This document shows positions 12,001 through 23,478 of a stretch of DNA of 64,000 nt, in pieces. This stretch comes from Phoma sp. XZ068 (lineage: Eukaryota; Ascomycota; Dothideomycetes; Pleosporales; Didymellaceae), in contig RBKR01000004.1 of assembly GCA_004835665.1 (NCBI GenBank), positions 1,798,001 to 1,862,000 of the forward strand, in the 5' to 3' direction. The notes beneath the pieces are model-generated. The model had not been told where the DNA came from. It made no database searches and saw only the letters and a program-made list of their open reading frames with translations. The position numbers and the translations under genes were made by a program. Position 1 is the first letter of the stretch; each line of letters starts with the position of its first letter.

Positions 12001-12785
12001 TTGTGAGGACTGGTCGGTGCGAATAGAGCGAATCTGAATACCGTACGGTGTGTAGCCGGGGCCACGGTTGGTAAAGGCACCACGCTTGATGGCCATGGGG
12101 TAGTTGCGCCTGTTCACCTGCAGCATTCGAATAATCTTCTCGATTCCGTTGACAATGAAGTAGCCTCCCAGCTCTTCGGTCTCTTCCTTGGCCTTGACGA
12201 GCTGATCGGGGCTCATGTTCTCGAGGTGACACCGGTTTGACTGTCACGCGTTAGTGTTGGTGCTGCTGTACGCGTGCGGATTCCGGCAGTTTGGGTGAGT
12301 CTCACCCTCAGCATGATGGGTACGGTGCCCAGGTCGCAGACCTCCTCCTGCCAATCCTCGTTGTTTACTCTGTACTCGAGGCGAGCACGGAGCTTGCCAC
12401 GGTAGGTGGCGTGGCGCTCTCGACACTCGGCGGGCAGAATGTTGCGGTTCTTGAGCGCGACCTTGTTCGAGGGCGGCAGGACAGCCTTGTCGAGAAAGAC
12501 ATCTTGGATGCGCACAGAAAGCCTGTTCCTGCGCCCAATCTCCTCGGGCTGGGCATATGGGTCGCCGTCGGTGAAGCTCTTGATGCCAATGTCCTTGATG
12601 CCCTCCTCAATCTGGCCGCCGGGGGCGAAGATTGAGTTGAACGAGTTGATGTGGGGGTCCACGGCGGCAGCAAGCGTCGGATAGGCCGTCTTGTCCTTGG
12701 GCGGGTTCCGGAACAGGTGCTGGCGGCGTTTTGTGTCGAAGTCAGTCGACCACTGTGGCTGCTTTTTCGCGGCAGCAGGAGCCAT
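9032..12785 (-). CDS. RPA135: DNA-directed RNA polymerase I subunit RPA2 (second largest)
   Basis: Second-largest subunit of nucleolar RNA polymerase I, which transcribes the 35S rRNA precursor. Three exons on the minus strand (12785-12306, 12240-10565, 10514-9032) join to 1212 residues, close to the 1203 of yeast Rpa135. Family landmarks appear in order: the lobe/fork region with SNRCHLENMSP and GGYFIVNGIEKIIRM, the external and hybrid-binding parts including CPVHTPDGSPCGLLNHF, RNMYQCQMGKQ across the second splice junction, GYDMDDAMILNKSAHERG, and RHGQKGVCSQ. A C-terminal zinc ribbon is present (CRACG ... CRRC). Polymerase I rather than II or III is supported by the PRNYP/AIKRGAF region and the C-terminal form. 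The start lies 464 bp from the divergently transcribed ARL8 gene. Confidence 0.96.
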
Positions 12786-13249
12786 GACGGGCGACTCTTG
12801 CTAGGGAAGGTCGCGTGGGCGGTCACCGTCAGGTTTGTGGTGGGGATGCGTTCAAGTTCAAGATCTTCGTGCATTCAAAAAAGTTATGCGGGCACGGACG
12901 CGCAAATGCAGCCGCGGAACGGCGCTAGCCTAGAGCTTGCTGCAGCGGCAGTCACCTGGCCGCGGCGAATGTGTGCACAACGACCTCTCCACCTGCGGCC
13001 TTTTCTCTAGGGCGGCGCAGTCCTCGCTCTTCACTTCGTCACTTTGCAGCCGGCACGATTTGCATGTTTGTTGCATTGTTGTCAATTCTGTGTTGCTGCT
13101 GCTCGACACCAGCGTGATCGCCAATCACTACCGAATAGACCCCGCAGCAAGGATTCCCACGCTTTCGCACCAGCAGCCATCGTCCCTCACCTGTCTTGCG
13201 CGGGTAGACGACACGACTCGAGGCCACCACCATCAGCAGTGCTCCCATC
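12786..13249. promoter_or_regulatory. shared divergent promoter region RPA135/ARL8
   Basis: A 464-bp gap between two divergent start codons. It must hold both promoters. I see no distinctive palindrome or TATA box. Confidence 0.5.
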
Positions 13250-14327
13250 ATGGCGAGCATTTTCCGCCGCATCTACGACTGGCTGCTCCGCCTGTTCTGG
13301 TACGTCTGCTTTCTTGCCTTGCGACTACACATGCACCTGCCTCGATGCCTGGCGCGCCTCTGATATCTGTCCACTCCTACCAATCTCGCTCCGGACGAGA
13401 AGGCACACGATGCTCAGACATGATCCGAGATGGACGCTAACTATCTGCACTCTGTAGGGCGACAGAGATGGACATCACCATGATCGGACTGCAAAACGCT
13501 GGCAAGACGTCGCTATTGAGGGTTCTGGCGGTGAGTGTCTTCCGGATCGGGAAGTGGCCGCGCTACATCCACGGTATCTCTGCGAACATTTCCGACTGAC
13601 GAGATGCTGTCTAGGGAGGAGAATTCACTGTTGAGTGCGTCAATACTCGCTCTGTGTTGTGCAAGCAGCAGCATGCCGACTGCGCCGCTCTGCGCAACCA
13701 TGAGCACCATCGTCACCGTTGGTCCAAGCGCTAATGGCCATAGCTCCATCCCTACCGTTGGCTTCAACATGAAGCGCGTTCAGAAAGGTCATGTAACCTT
13801 GAAGTGGTGAGTACTTTCCTATGCAGCCTTGGTCACGCAGGTCCACCTCTTGTGGCACCTAGCCGGTTTGAGCCACTCATCCGGGATGCAGGCGTCCTAC
13901 CCTGTCCTGTTCCATCTGCTGACCATATCTACAGTTGGGATCTCGGAGGTCAACCTAGGTTTCGCTCCATGTGGGAAAGGTATTGTCGTGGTGTGAATGC
14001 CATCGTGTAAGACTCGAATGCACGTGCTGCAACGCTTCCGCTAATCCGTCCAGATTCATTGTCGACTCGGCTGACAGCGACGCTCTACCAGTCGCACGAG
14101 AAGAACTGAAGCTGCTGTTAGAGAAGCCAGCTCTGGAAGGGATCCCGCTTCTCGTTCTTGGCAACAAGTCTGATCTGCCAGGCAAGCTCTCAGTCGACGA
14201 GCTCATCGATGCGCTGAACCTCAAAGAAGTGTCGCATCGAGAGGTGAGCTGTTACGGCATCAGTGCCAAAGAAGAGACAAACCTCGACGCTGTCCTCCAG
14301 TGGTTGATTGCCCGGGCAAGCAAATAG
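13250..14327 (+). CDS. ARL8: ARL8-type small GTPase
   Basis: ARF-like GTPase of the Arl8 subfamily, which in animals sits on lysosomes and links them to tethers and kinesin. Six exons (13250-13299, 13458-13530, 13615-13634, 13744-13806, 13935-14006, 14054-14327) give 183 residues, against 186 in human Arl8. Visible motifs are the P-loop GLQNAGKTS (27-35), the switch I region SIPTVGFNM, the switch II signature WDLGGQPRFRSMWERYCRG, which is highly characteristic of Arl8, and NKSD (130-133). The N-terminal amphipathic segment FRRIYDWLLRLFW lacks Gly2, as in Arl8, so acetylation rather than myristoylation is expected. The third exon is only 20 nt. The family is missing from Saccharomyces but kept in filamentous fungi. 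Confidence 0.93.
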
Positions 14328-16254
14328 GTTGTGGTATGGCCCTGGATGGATGATAACGTGATTGCCCACCACGTGTCCAGCAGCGCATTCGGTTCAATGT
14401 GGTGCGTTTTGACTTTTCGACTTTTCGACCTTTTAACTTCTCGACTTTACGACTTCGACGCGCCTATGTTCACATGAGATTACGGCCGTCAGCTTCTTAC
14501 GACATGCTTAATGATTCTTACGACGTGAACGGAAGACAAGACAAGCAGATCATACTGCAGGCCAGCGATGGCCACATCGTGTTTCCAAGCTTCAGCATAT
14601 GTTGACTTTTTTCGTATTTTCTGCGGCGGATGTCGGTTTCCCCCGGGCGACGGTGGTCGCCAGTACATCTGACTCAGCATGTAGCATTTTCATTTCTTTC
14701 GGTTCGAGCGACAAGATAGCGAGCGTGATAAGAGACGGGTGGTTCGGTCCAAGATCCGGTTCGAATATGTAGCGGAACAATTGTTGCATCTTTTAGACTG
14801 CCGTCCACGGGATACCCAACATGGCTTTGCATTCCGCATGACAACTGCTGCGTGCCACTTGCGAATCGTGACTTGCGCGTGCCCGTGACCTCGTGTCAAA
14901 ATGGAACCTTCGAGGGCAGTGCCTCGTTCACACGGTTGCAATCGCGTGCATACAAGCAGCGTCAGAGAGCAGCGCAGTCGTGGTGCACGCAAATCCAAGA
15001 TCCGGCATCGTGGAGAGCTGACAAAATTGTTCCCCTCGTGTCGCGGTCGTACAGCAATCGCCGTCGGTCCTTAACCAGGGTATCCGTGTTTGCAGAGGGT
15101 CGCAGACATCGAGCTCGACGCGCGCAAAACAAACGAGGAGCACAGCAACGAGGACAGCAAAATCGCACACAGAGAAGAAAGAGAGAGCAGAACGAGCGAC
15201 CGCGAACGACAGTATTATTTCAGCAGCTTCGCTGGCAGTGGGACCAGCGGACAACCATGCCATCTACAATTGAACAACTCATCCTGCATTAGCGTATCCA
15301 GGAAATTGAGGTCTTGAGCGTTCTCATTGGCTGCTCTGGCATGGGCCAGCTCTGCATCCCTGCCTTCGCGTACACTGCTGGAATGGTAACTGTGGTGAAG
15401 TGTTGGGGACAGGAATTCGGGAAGAGAGAGAGGAGAGGGTGATATGGAGAAGATTCTGGTGGGGACAAAATTGGTGGGGTTGCAGGAGTGCGGCAAAGTG
15501 CTCAAGGCCGATGCATCAGCCTTGTGGGCGATGTGGGGTAACGGTGCTGCAGCATCACAGGCATCTGCAGCAAAGCTCTATCCCTGTGTTGTCATAGCTG
15601 GACGAGCCTCGAAGTACCAACACCAAATAAGACGCCGTGCGATCTTGAATTGTTCAAGTGGTCTTGCAAAACATGCTTTGACAAGACTCGGAGCATATTC
15701 AAGGGCACGCAATGCATCGCTTTGAATCAGTCTCAACGCCACAATGTTGGTATGATCTCAGCTTCGCTACCTAGGAGGCTTGGAGGTTGGCCACTCGAGA
15801 ACTCACGACAGTCGACTCCGAGCATTCCGCATCAAAGCGATTAATTGTCACCACCTCACCGGTACGCCTCGTGCGAAAACTTTACGAACGATCCAGAACG
15901 GTGACCGAAGGTTCGACAGTCATCCACCGGCTTTAATATCTCCTCATCTGGAGACCAAGCCACCGCACGCCCTGCAGAACATCAGCAGTCCACTTGTAAC
16001 CCGTCTCCGCAGCAAATCACAGCGTTCCCGGCGTCGTCATTGCCAGTCGCAGCAGTCTCCGTCGCAACCGAACTAGCTCATCCGCCAAGTGCACAGCCGC
16101 ACCGATCTTCGAGCGGCGGGGCCTGTTCAAGCATTTAGCCTTCGTCATACCCACCCTAGCATCTGTTACCGCGGTCCACCTGCTCGCAACACCCTCTCAC
16201 AGCTCTCCAGACGTCTCTAGTTTCGACCGGATAGACGGCCAAGCAAGCGCGACG
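14328..16254. other. long intergenic region upstream of the RCR-type gene
   Basis: About 1.9 kb without a credible gene. It starts with the ARL8 3' UTR and a short degenerate repeat of a CGACTTTT-like unit (14403-14460). The remainder may be a long promoter and 5' leader of the gene at 16255. Open frames in the middle are basic and low-complexity and look accidental. Confidence 0.5.
14403..14460. repeat. degenerate short tandem repeat (CGACTTTT-like)
   Basis: About six imperfect copies of an 8-10 nt unit (variants of CGACTTTT) occur in a row just downstream of the ARL8 stop. No function can be inferred. Confidence 0.6.
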
Positions 16255-17026
16255 ATGCCTGCTTTATTTGCTCGGCAATTTTATGATGATGAGTATGTCT
16301 TTTCCAAGTGTGGCTTGCGTTTCCTTGCGTTTGTCACGTCTTATAACCTGGTCCTGCACCCCAACCTCTGCGAACGGTTGCAGACGTTACTCATACCCAA
16401 CCACTCCCTCACCTACTCCATACTTTCGATATTCTCTCCAATATGCTTTCCACATCGACAACAAAATCTCGATTATTGCTGTTAGCAGCTCTATCAACAC
16501 AATTCACTAACGTAATGGCTCAATCAAGATGCTATTATGACCGTTACGGCGTGCGACGATGCTATCGCCAGTCCGCATGGAATTCCTGGGTACGATGGGT
16601 CGTGCTCGCAGTTGTCGTGATTGGATTTCTGCTCCTCTTCTTCATGTGCAGGTTAGTTTTCCCCACTGAGCTCCCATCCCACGACCACTACTAAGACCAT
16701 CTAGCTGTATAACCGCTCGCCGCAGGCGCAAGGCCGGCCGCACACCCTTCTACGGCACTGGCTGGGCCGCAAGACCAGTAGGCGGCAACACCGCACAGCC
16801 CTACTACAACAACAACTACCAGAATGCCGCACCCGCACCACCATACTCCGCAGCCACAAATAACAACAATGGCTACTACGGCAACAACAGCGGCGGCGCA
16901 AACCAGAGCTACTACGGCCAGCAGAACGGTGTCGAGCTGCAGAGCCCACAGCCTACATATAGCGGCAACCAGCAGTACGCCCCGCCTCCGGGCCCACCCC
17001 CGGGCAAGGACGGCATCATCCGATAA
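16255..17026 (+). CDS. RCR-type single-pass membrane protein
   Basis: Member of the fungal RCR family ('chitin synthesis regulation, resistance to Congo red'). In yeast its members are ER/endosome-vacuole membrane proteins that help route plasma-membrane proteins to the vacuole. Three exons (16255-16292, 16529-16651, 16705-17026) give 160 residues. A short lumenal start with paired Tyr/Cys (CYYDRYG, RRCYRQSAW) is followed by one membrane segment (about residues 34-54, VVLAVVVIGFLLLFF), a basic stop-transfer stretch (TARRRRKAG), the family motif PFYGTGW, and a Tyr/Asn/Pro/Gln-rich cytosolic tail. Introns 1 and 2 were placed by phase (GA|A and AG|C) and by a branch-like CTAAC before the first acceptor. 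Confidence 0.85.
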
Positions 17027-17294
17027 ATGCCTTCAAACCCTACCACACACTCCAAACGAAAGATGTGAATACCTCCACGACCTAACGGAAGGCGTTTTTA
17101 CCGGGTTTGATTTTTTCACAATTAGGAGGAATAGCGTCCAGTACAACAGATTTACCCCTTTGATACCTCTCTATATAATGTTTTTTTCCGCAATACACAC
17201 ACGCCTTCACGGGACGAATTGTACGATTGATCACCGCCTTCAAAATGAATGCATAAACGTTGCTGCTCGATATGTCGTCATCAAAAGTAGCAAG

Positions 17295-17402
17295 GGGCTC
17301 GTGGTTTAGTGGTATAATACTCCCTTAGCATCTTTCTCGCAAGCACTTAGTGCTTTGAATCCTGACTGGGAGTGGTCCGGGGTTCGATTCCCCGCGAGTC
17401 CA
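17295..17402 (+). tRNA. tRNA-Ala (AGC) with intron
   Basis: A complete cloverleaf can be drawn. The acceptor stem pairs GGGCTCG with CGAGTCC and contains the G3-U70 wobble pair that defines alanine tRNAs; the discriminator base is A. The D arm is GTTT-AGTGGTA-TAAT. The anticodon stem pairs CTCCC (17320-17324) with GGGAG (17368-17372), and the T arm is CGGGG-TTCGATT-CCCCG. The anticodon AGC lies at 17327-17329. A 36-nt intron (17331-17366) sits at the canonical place, one base 3' of the anticodon. The A box (TGGTTTAGTGG) and B box (GGTTCGATTCC) are intact. Confidence 0.93.
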
Positions 17403-17891
17403 TTATCTTTTTGCTTTTGTTGTCACTTTTTTTCTGGTGGTGAAGATGTTCGATTCTCCGAGTTTGCCATTTATTTTGGTTTTTCTGGGGGTCATTTTTA
17501 ACATGTTGTTTCAACATGCTCGAGCACCTCGTCTTTCCAACTCTTCTCCGTGTCTGCCGAAGAAGCTGATATGACAGTGCGGTTTGCTACGGGTGGATGG
17601 ATTGACTTGTAGTTAGTTTTTTTGCGCTTTTCACAGTCTCATTACACCGGTGCTGTTATTGATAGGGGTTTGCATTTGACATACATCAATATATCTCGAG
17701 TGGAAAAACCAAGTGCGGTATCTACCTACGATGGCTACAAATCATTTCAGCCCTGCACGTAAATAAGTCTAACAAGGGAATTTCTTCCAATCCATCAGCC
17801 CATCTATTAAAGATTACGATGTGAAATCCTCTGTCCTCCTCCCTCATATTCATCCTATCTCTCACAAAATGCAACGCGTCAGTCCCGATCA
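17403..17891. other. intergenic, T-rich
   Basis: About 490 bp between the tRNA and the DENND6 stop codon. It contains several T-runs and presumably the DENND6 3' UTR. Nothing else is seen. Confidence 0.5.
17408..17412 (+). terminator. RNA polymerase III terminator of tRNA-Ala
   Basis: A run of five T begins 6 nt past the tRNA 3' end, which is the usual Pol III stop signal. Confidence 0.75.
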
Positions 17892-19682
17892 TCACCCCTT
17901 CACTCCCGCCGGCGACGCGCCCAGCAACCCTGCACTCGCCTCGTTCTCCAGACTAATCTTCATATCCAGCCAACTGTAAAAATTCTCGCTCGCGCAAAAC
18001 GCTGCGTACAGACCGTCCCTACTTCGATGTCTCTGGATTGGACCCTGGCCCCTCAACTTAACACTCGTCCCGTGTTTGCTCACACTGGCTAAGAACTCCG
18101 GAATCGAGAAGCTTGCGTACCGCTGGTGGCCGCCGGGCGACACAACGTTGCTAGTGGCGAGATACCGGTTGATGGGCGCGATGAACTGAGCCGTGAGCTC
18201 TGCAAAGTGGCGTCGAATGAGCGGGCCGAGGGAGGAGGTTTGGGAGTCGAGTTTCAGGGTGGCTTCGATTTGGTTGATGACGCTGGAGTCGGACTTCAGG
18301 AAGCGTTTTGAGGGTGTGTGGACTTCTATGCCGCCGCCTGGCAGATCTAAAAGTACGTTGCGGCTGGACTTGTGGTGTAGCGAGTGGTGACGGCGCATGG
18401 GTACTGGACCGTCGAAGTTCTGCAGGTAGAGAATATGGGGGCGTGTGGCATGGGTCTTCTCCGCGGCGGCGACGATGCGTTTCAGCAGGAAGGGGTTGGT
18501 GATGCCAATTACAAAGGGTCGCGGTGTGCCGCCGTCAATGCCAATGCCCTTGAAGTCAGCCTGCATGGTCATGTAGGGTTTTACGACACCGGCGTAGGGG
18601 ACAGGCTTGATGATGTCGAGGAGTGAGGAGACTGCTTCGCTGGCTAGTTGAGGAGATTTGGCAACTACGATAACTGATTCGCAGAGGACGAGCTTTTCGT
18701 ACAGGACGTAGAGATCCGTGATGCAGGGCATGAAATTCATGATGGTGTCCCAGGAGCCAATGGGCTCGTACGCGTATATCGATGAATTAGGGTCTGCTAT
18801 CAGAGGTGTCGATCCAGCAAGGCCCTGTAGCGGGAACGATGGGTGAGGTGCAATATCCAGCGTTAAGACGCGTCCAAGGAATGGCAATTCATGACGTCCG
18901 ATAGATGGAGGTGACCAATTGTTCATCTGGGCATGAGCTCCTTCTAGGGTAGTTGGGTCGCTAATTACCCCAGACTCGGTCATAACTTGCAAGATGCGGT
19001 TGTTCCAGGATGTGAAGTTGTGATGCGATATAAGGACAAGCGTTCTTTGATTGAAGCTGCGTTCAGTTTAGTAAGAGTCGTATGGATGTGAATACGATCA
19101 CCATACCTCCTCTTCATGGTATCGTCAAACTCCTGGCGAAAGACGCATGATGCAAAGAACAGGTCGGCACTGCCGTGCGGTGAGTTGGGTGAGCTCAGCT
19201 TGATGTCAGGCGAGTTATTTGTGATAGTGAAATTGAAGGCGAGATCCTCGGCAGTCTCAGTGTTCTGTTGTTCTGGAAAGCTAAGGGGTGGTCAGTATTG
19301 AGGATTTCAGTGGTGTATGAAATAAGTACCTATTGAAGCATATAGCTGTCAAGTCTGCAGTGCTGAAAGCAACTGTTGGTGGATACAAGATCTCGATCTC
19401 TGGTCTTCCAAGATCAACTCCGATACCTGTCAACGGATAGGATTATTCTTACCTACCCTACATCGACGTTGAAGTTGCAGACAATACTGCCTCTGTTAGC
19501 GAGGAATTCACACTGCCCATGGTGCAACAGAGGTACAGCTTCTAATCTATGTATACAAGAGGTACTTACAATGCCACAGCCCAATTTCGAAAGCCATCTG
19601 GCAGATTTAGGACGGGTTCCATGAGATGATCTGGCAGGGGTTTCCTGCGCAGGTTCTGGAGCTTGTTCTTGAACTTCTCCAT
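17892..19682 (-). CDS. DENND6-like DENN-domain protein (Rab GEF family)
   Basis: DENN-domain protein of the DENND6/FAM116 type. The human members are exchange factors for Rab14 on endosomes. Five exons on the minus strand (19682-19570, 19486-19457, 19404-19330, 19280-19107, 19056-17892) join to 518 residues. Landmarks are the upstream DENN part GPEIEILYPPTVAFSTADL, SFPEQQ, the core segment WDTIMNFMPCITDLYVLYEK, VVVAKSPQLASEAVSSLLD, IIKPVPYAGVVKPYMTM, and ITNPFLLK. Most introns sit in the N-terminal part. The protein is shorter than human DENND6A (608), mostly because linkers are shorter. It is divergently transcribed from VAC14, 462 bp away. Rab specificity in this fungus cannot be read from sequence. 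Confidence 0.88.
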
Positions 19683-20144
19683 GTCGACTACGTGAGACAC
19701 CTGACGAGTGCAGGTGAATGATGGATGACCAGGAGGGTATAGCGCTTAGCGTGTATCCACGAGTTAAGGCGAGGATAGCTAAGATGGACTTGGCTGCGTA
19801 TGGGTTGGGTCGCTTTCAGGCGTCATGGCGTAGATCAGGCTCAAGCGTGACTCGGAGCAATCCGAAAAGTGTGCTCCGTATAAAAGGGTTGTGTATGACA
19901 GCTGGTGCGCCGCAGCTGTTGTTGGCTTTCAGGCTCCGCGTTGGCGGGCAGGGATGGCTTTCCAGCGGGCGCTCAATGACGTCCCCGCATGGCTGGACTT
20001 GCTGTAGAAGCATGCACGTCGACGCGACAACAACCGCACCTGCCCACGGCCAATTCACACATCGCACACCCACCCTCCCTGCGCCCCGGACTACGATGCA
20101 CACATAGCTGCGCCATGTAAAGGCAGCCGCCGCAATCTATCACT
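19683..20144. promoter_or_regulatory. shared divergent promoter region DENND6/VAC14
   Basis: A 462-bp gap between divergent start codons that must carry both promoters. No obvious TATA box or long palindrome is seen. Confidence 0.5.
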
Positions 20145-23100
20145 ATGGACCCCAACATCACCAAAGCGCTCAACGATAAGCTCTACGACAAGCGCAAGAG
20201 CGGCGCGCTCGAGCTCGAGGGCCTCATTCGAGATGCACTGCAGGCGCAGGACCACGACAGGATTGCCAAGATTGTGCATGAGCTCTGCCACCACTATGCA
20301 TATGCTGTCCACCAGCCTCACGCCCGCAATGGAGGGCTCATCGGCCTTGCCGCAGCCTCGATAGCATTGGGACCCGTATGTGTCGACCTCCCTACTGCCG
20401 TGCCTTGCTCACACGACCACAGGAAGTAGCCCGCTACCTCGAAGAAATCGTTCCCCCTGTTCTCGCTTGTTTCTCCGACTCAGATGCCCGTGTTAGGTAC
20501 TATGCATGCGAGAGCATGTACAACATTGCAAAGGTCGCAAAGGGCGAAATACTTGTCTACTTCAATCAGGTGTTCGATGCATTGTGCAAGGTCAGAACCC
20601 AGATCTGCATTATACTCTATAACACTGACACAATCCATGTAGCTTGCTGCCGACTCTGAGCTCTCAGTCAAAAACGGAGCGGAGCTACTCGACCGTCTCG
20701 TCAAGGACATAGTCTCCGAGTCCGCTGCCTCCTATATATCCGTTCTGCATCACCCAGACGAGCCACTCGGTCACCCAGATGACTCCCCAGAACACCCTCC
20801 GCACCACTTGGAGACCGCCTTCAACCTCGAACGCTTCTTACCCCTCCTTGAGGAACGGATAAACGTCATCAACCCATTCACACGCTCATTCTTGGTCGCT
20901 TGGGTTACCTTGCTAGATTCTATACCCGATCTGGAACTTATCGCTCACCTACCCCGCTTCCTCGGCGGTCTCTTCAAGTTTCTTAGCGACTCGAATACAG
21001 ATGTATATACCATGACGCAGGTTGCATTGGACAGGTTTCTCAACGAGATCAGAAAGATTGCGAGGATCAAGAAAGGCATTGCCGAGAGTAAGAGGAGCCA
21101 AAGCAAGGATGGACGAAGACTATCCACATCATCGAGTACTCGCAGCGAGGTGGAAGAGGAGAGTGAAGCCACAGAAAGTACGCCAGTCGAGCAACATGTG
21201 TCCGTGGACGATGGTGATCAGGCAAGTGGAGACAGTGAGTCGCTGTCTGGTGACAGCGGGAAGTCTGTAAACGGAGACGGCGACTGGATCCCAGGGCAAG
21301 ATGTCCACGTCGACCACCCAAAAATCCTTGAGATTCTTGTGGGCTTTCTGAGCTCACCACCAGGTAGGCACATTGCTCATGATTTTGAGAGTAAGCTGAC
21401 GATCGCAGACACGGATGAAGAGCAAACCAGCATCCTTCTCACAGCCCTGCGCTGGATCAACACTTTCTTTGAGATATGTCCTGAAGACATCATGCCCTTT
21501 GTCCCAAGTCTGCTTTCACACGTGCTGCCCCGCATGTCGCATGATGTCGACGAAGTCCGCCAAGAGGCAATCAAGGTCAACGCTTCGTTGATGGACTACA
21601 TTATGTCGCTGTCTGAAGACCGTCAATCAAACGGCGGCGTGGGGGACAGAATCCAACTTCCTCCTTCGCTCTCCGAGCTGGGCAAAGAGCTCACAGGCAC
21701 TCAGCGACGAGACTCGAATCTCTCGAGCAGGCTCCTCAAGGCAGTGATTCGTGATCAGGGTGCAGAAGGCAAGGCAGGCACACAATCCCCTACACCAGGG
21801 GAAGATCGTGTTCCATCGCCGCGTCCCGTGCCTGAGCTGGACTATCAAGCAGCCGTCAGTGCACTCACGTTGCAATTCCTAAACGAACACGAAGCCACGC
21901 GAGTTGCAGCTATTGCGTGGCTCATTATGCTACACAGAATGGCGCCTGGCAGGGTCAGTAAACATCTCAATAAGTTGTGCACTTGCGCTGACAATCATCC
22001 AGATACTCACAGTCGACGATGGGACCTTCCCCGCCCTACTAAAGACTCTTTCTGACCCGTCAGACGCTGTTGTCACCCGCGATTTGCTGCTGCTGTCACA
22101 GATATCCATGCACAGCGACGATACGTACTTCACATCTTTCATGGTTAATCTCCTGAAGCTGTTCTGTACCGATCGTAGACTGTTGGAGACCCGAGGCAAT
22201 CTCATCATCAGGCAGCTTTGTCTTACGCTAAGCGCCGAAAAGATCTACCGCACAATGGCGGACTGCATCGTTAAAGACGAGGATGTCGAGTTTGCGAGCA
22301 TAATGGTTCAGAATCTCAACAACAACCTCATCACAGCACCTGAGCTTGCTGACCTTCGAAGACGACTACGCAACTTGGACAACAAGGTACGAATTCTTCA
22401 ACTCTCAACTGCTGATTGTATTGACTTTTCAGGACGGACAATCATTCTTCGTTACCCTATTCAAGGCCTGGTGCCACAATGCTGTAGCGACCTTCTCGCT
22501 TTGCCTACTCGCCCAGGCCTATGAACAAGCATACCACCTTCTACAAGTATTGTATGTTTATATCGTCTACACATCTGCGCAACACAGCTGACTGTCGAAG
22601 TGCCGACCTCGAAATGACAGTGAATACTCTCATCCAGATCGACAAACTCGTTCAATTGCTGGAGTCACCAGTGTTTACATGTAAGCCTTGAAGTCACATT
22701 GCTGCGGCCCAGCTGACTCAACATCCAGACCTCCGCATGCAGCTTCTCGAGCCGGAAAAGTACCCACATTTGTACAAGTGCTTGTATGGACTTCTAATGC
22801 TCCTTCCACAATCGTCCGCCTTCGCGGCATTGAAGAACAGGCTGAACAGCGTGTCTGCTATTGGCTACCTGCACATTGCTCCACGCACGTATGTACCCCA
22901 ATCCAATACCCTAAACCATTTGAGGCAAAAGAGCTCAGAAGTCGGTACCTCCAGCGCACCACAAGGCCCGTCTGCCTCTGGCTTTGAGCGACCCAACCGA
23001 CTCAAGGCGAGGGAAGAAGGCAGCGTCAAGTGGACCGAGCTTCTCGACAGGTTCAAAGCAACCCAAGAAAAGGCGAGGCGTACGCAGCAACATGCCACCA

Positions 23101-23333
23101 TGGGCGAGGATATTCCCGTGGGCCTGGAGACAGTCCAGGAGAAGGAAACCAAGGGACCACCAGCCGTACCACCCAAGAATCCAAGCTTGCGACCCAACTC
23201 TCCAGCTGGGGCGATGAGGCCGCCCGTTAGCGCTGCCGCAGCAAACGCAGCCCAAGGCCACAAGCCCAGGTCTAGTTTGAGTAATCTTGGACGGTTCGCC
23301 GGAGGAGTGGCCGGGCGGAACAAGAAGAAGTAA
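20145..23333 (+). CDS. VAC14: VAC14 homologue, PI(3,5)P2 synthesis scaffold
   Basis: HEAT-repeat scaffold of the Fab1/PIKfyve-Vac14-Fig4 complex that makes PI(3,5)P2 on the vacuole membrane. Exons 20145-20375, 20423-20590, 20643-21953, 22003-22386, 22433-22551, 22601-22680 and 22729-23333 give 965 residues. The N-terminal Fab1-binding part shows the typical start LNDKLYDKRKSGALELE and PVLACFSDSDARVRYYACES. An acidic/Ser-rich linker follows near residues 225-290. The C-terminal Fig4-binding part has LCLTLSAEKIYRTMADC and WCHNAVATFSLCLLAQAYE. An in-frame 66-nt stretch at 22889-22954 has strong splice signals and is probably another intron, which would give 943 residues. The protein ends in basic residues (AGRNKKK). 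Confidence 0.93.
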
Positions 23334-23478
23334 GATGGACATGTATGGAGTAGGTTAGTGTTTCCCAGCTTGGCGTATCGGGCATACGAGAAGCATTGCA
23401 GGAGTCCTTCTTTGGCATATTCGGCGTCTGCTTGATCCAATCCAATTCTTCAGCGTGTTTCCTTGAGACAACCAATCT

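Noticed and set aside
14690..15505. Several overlapping frames between ARL8 and the RCR-type gene
   Set aside because: Translations are Arg/Gln-rich and arbitrary, on both strands at once, typical of noncoding GC-balanced DNA.
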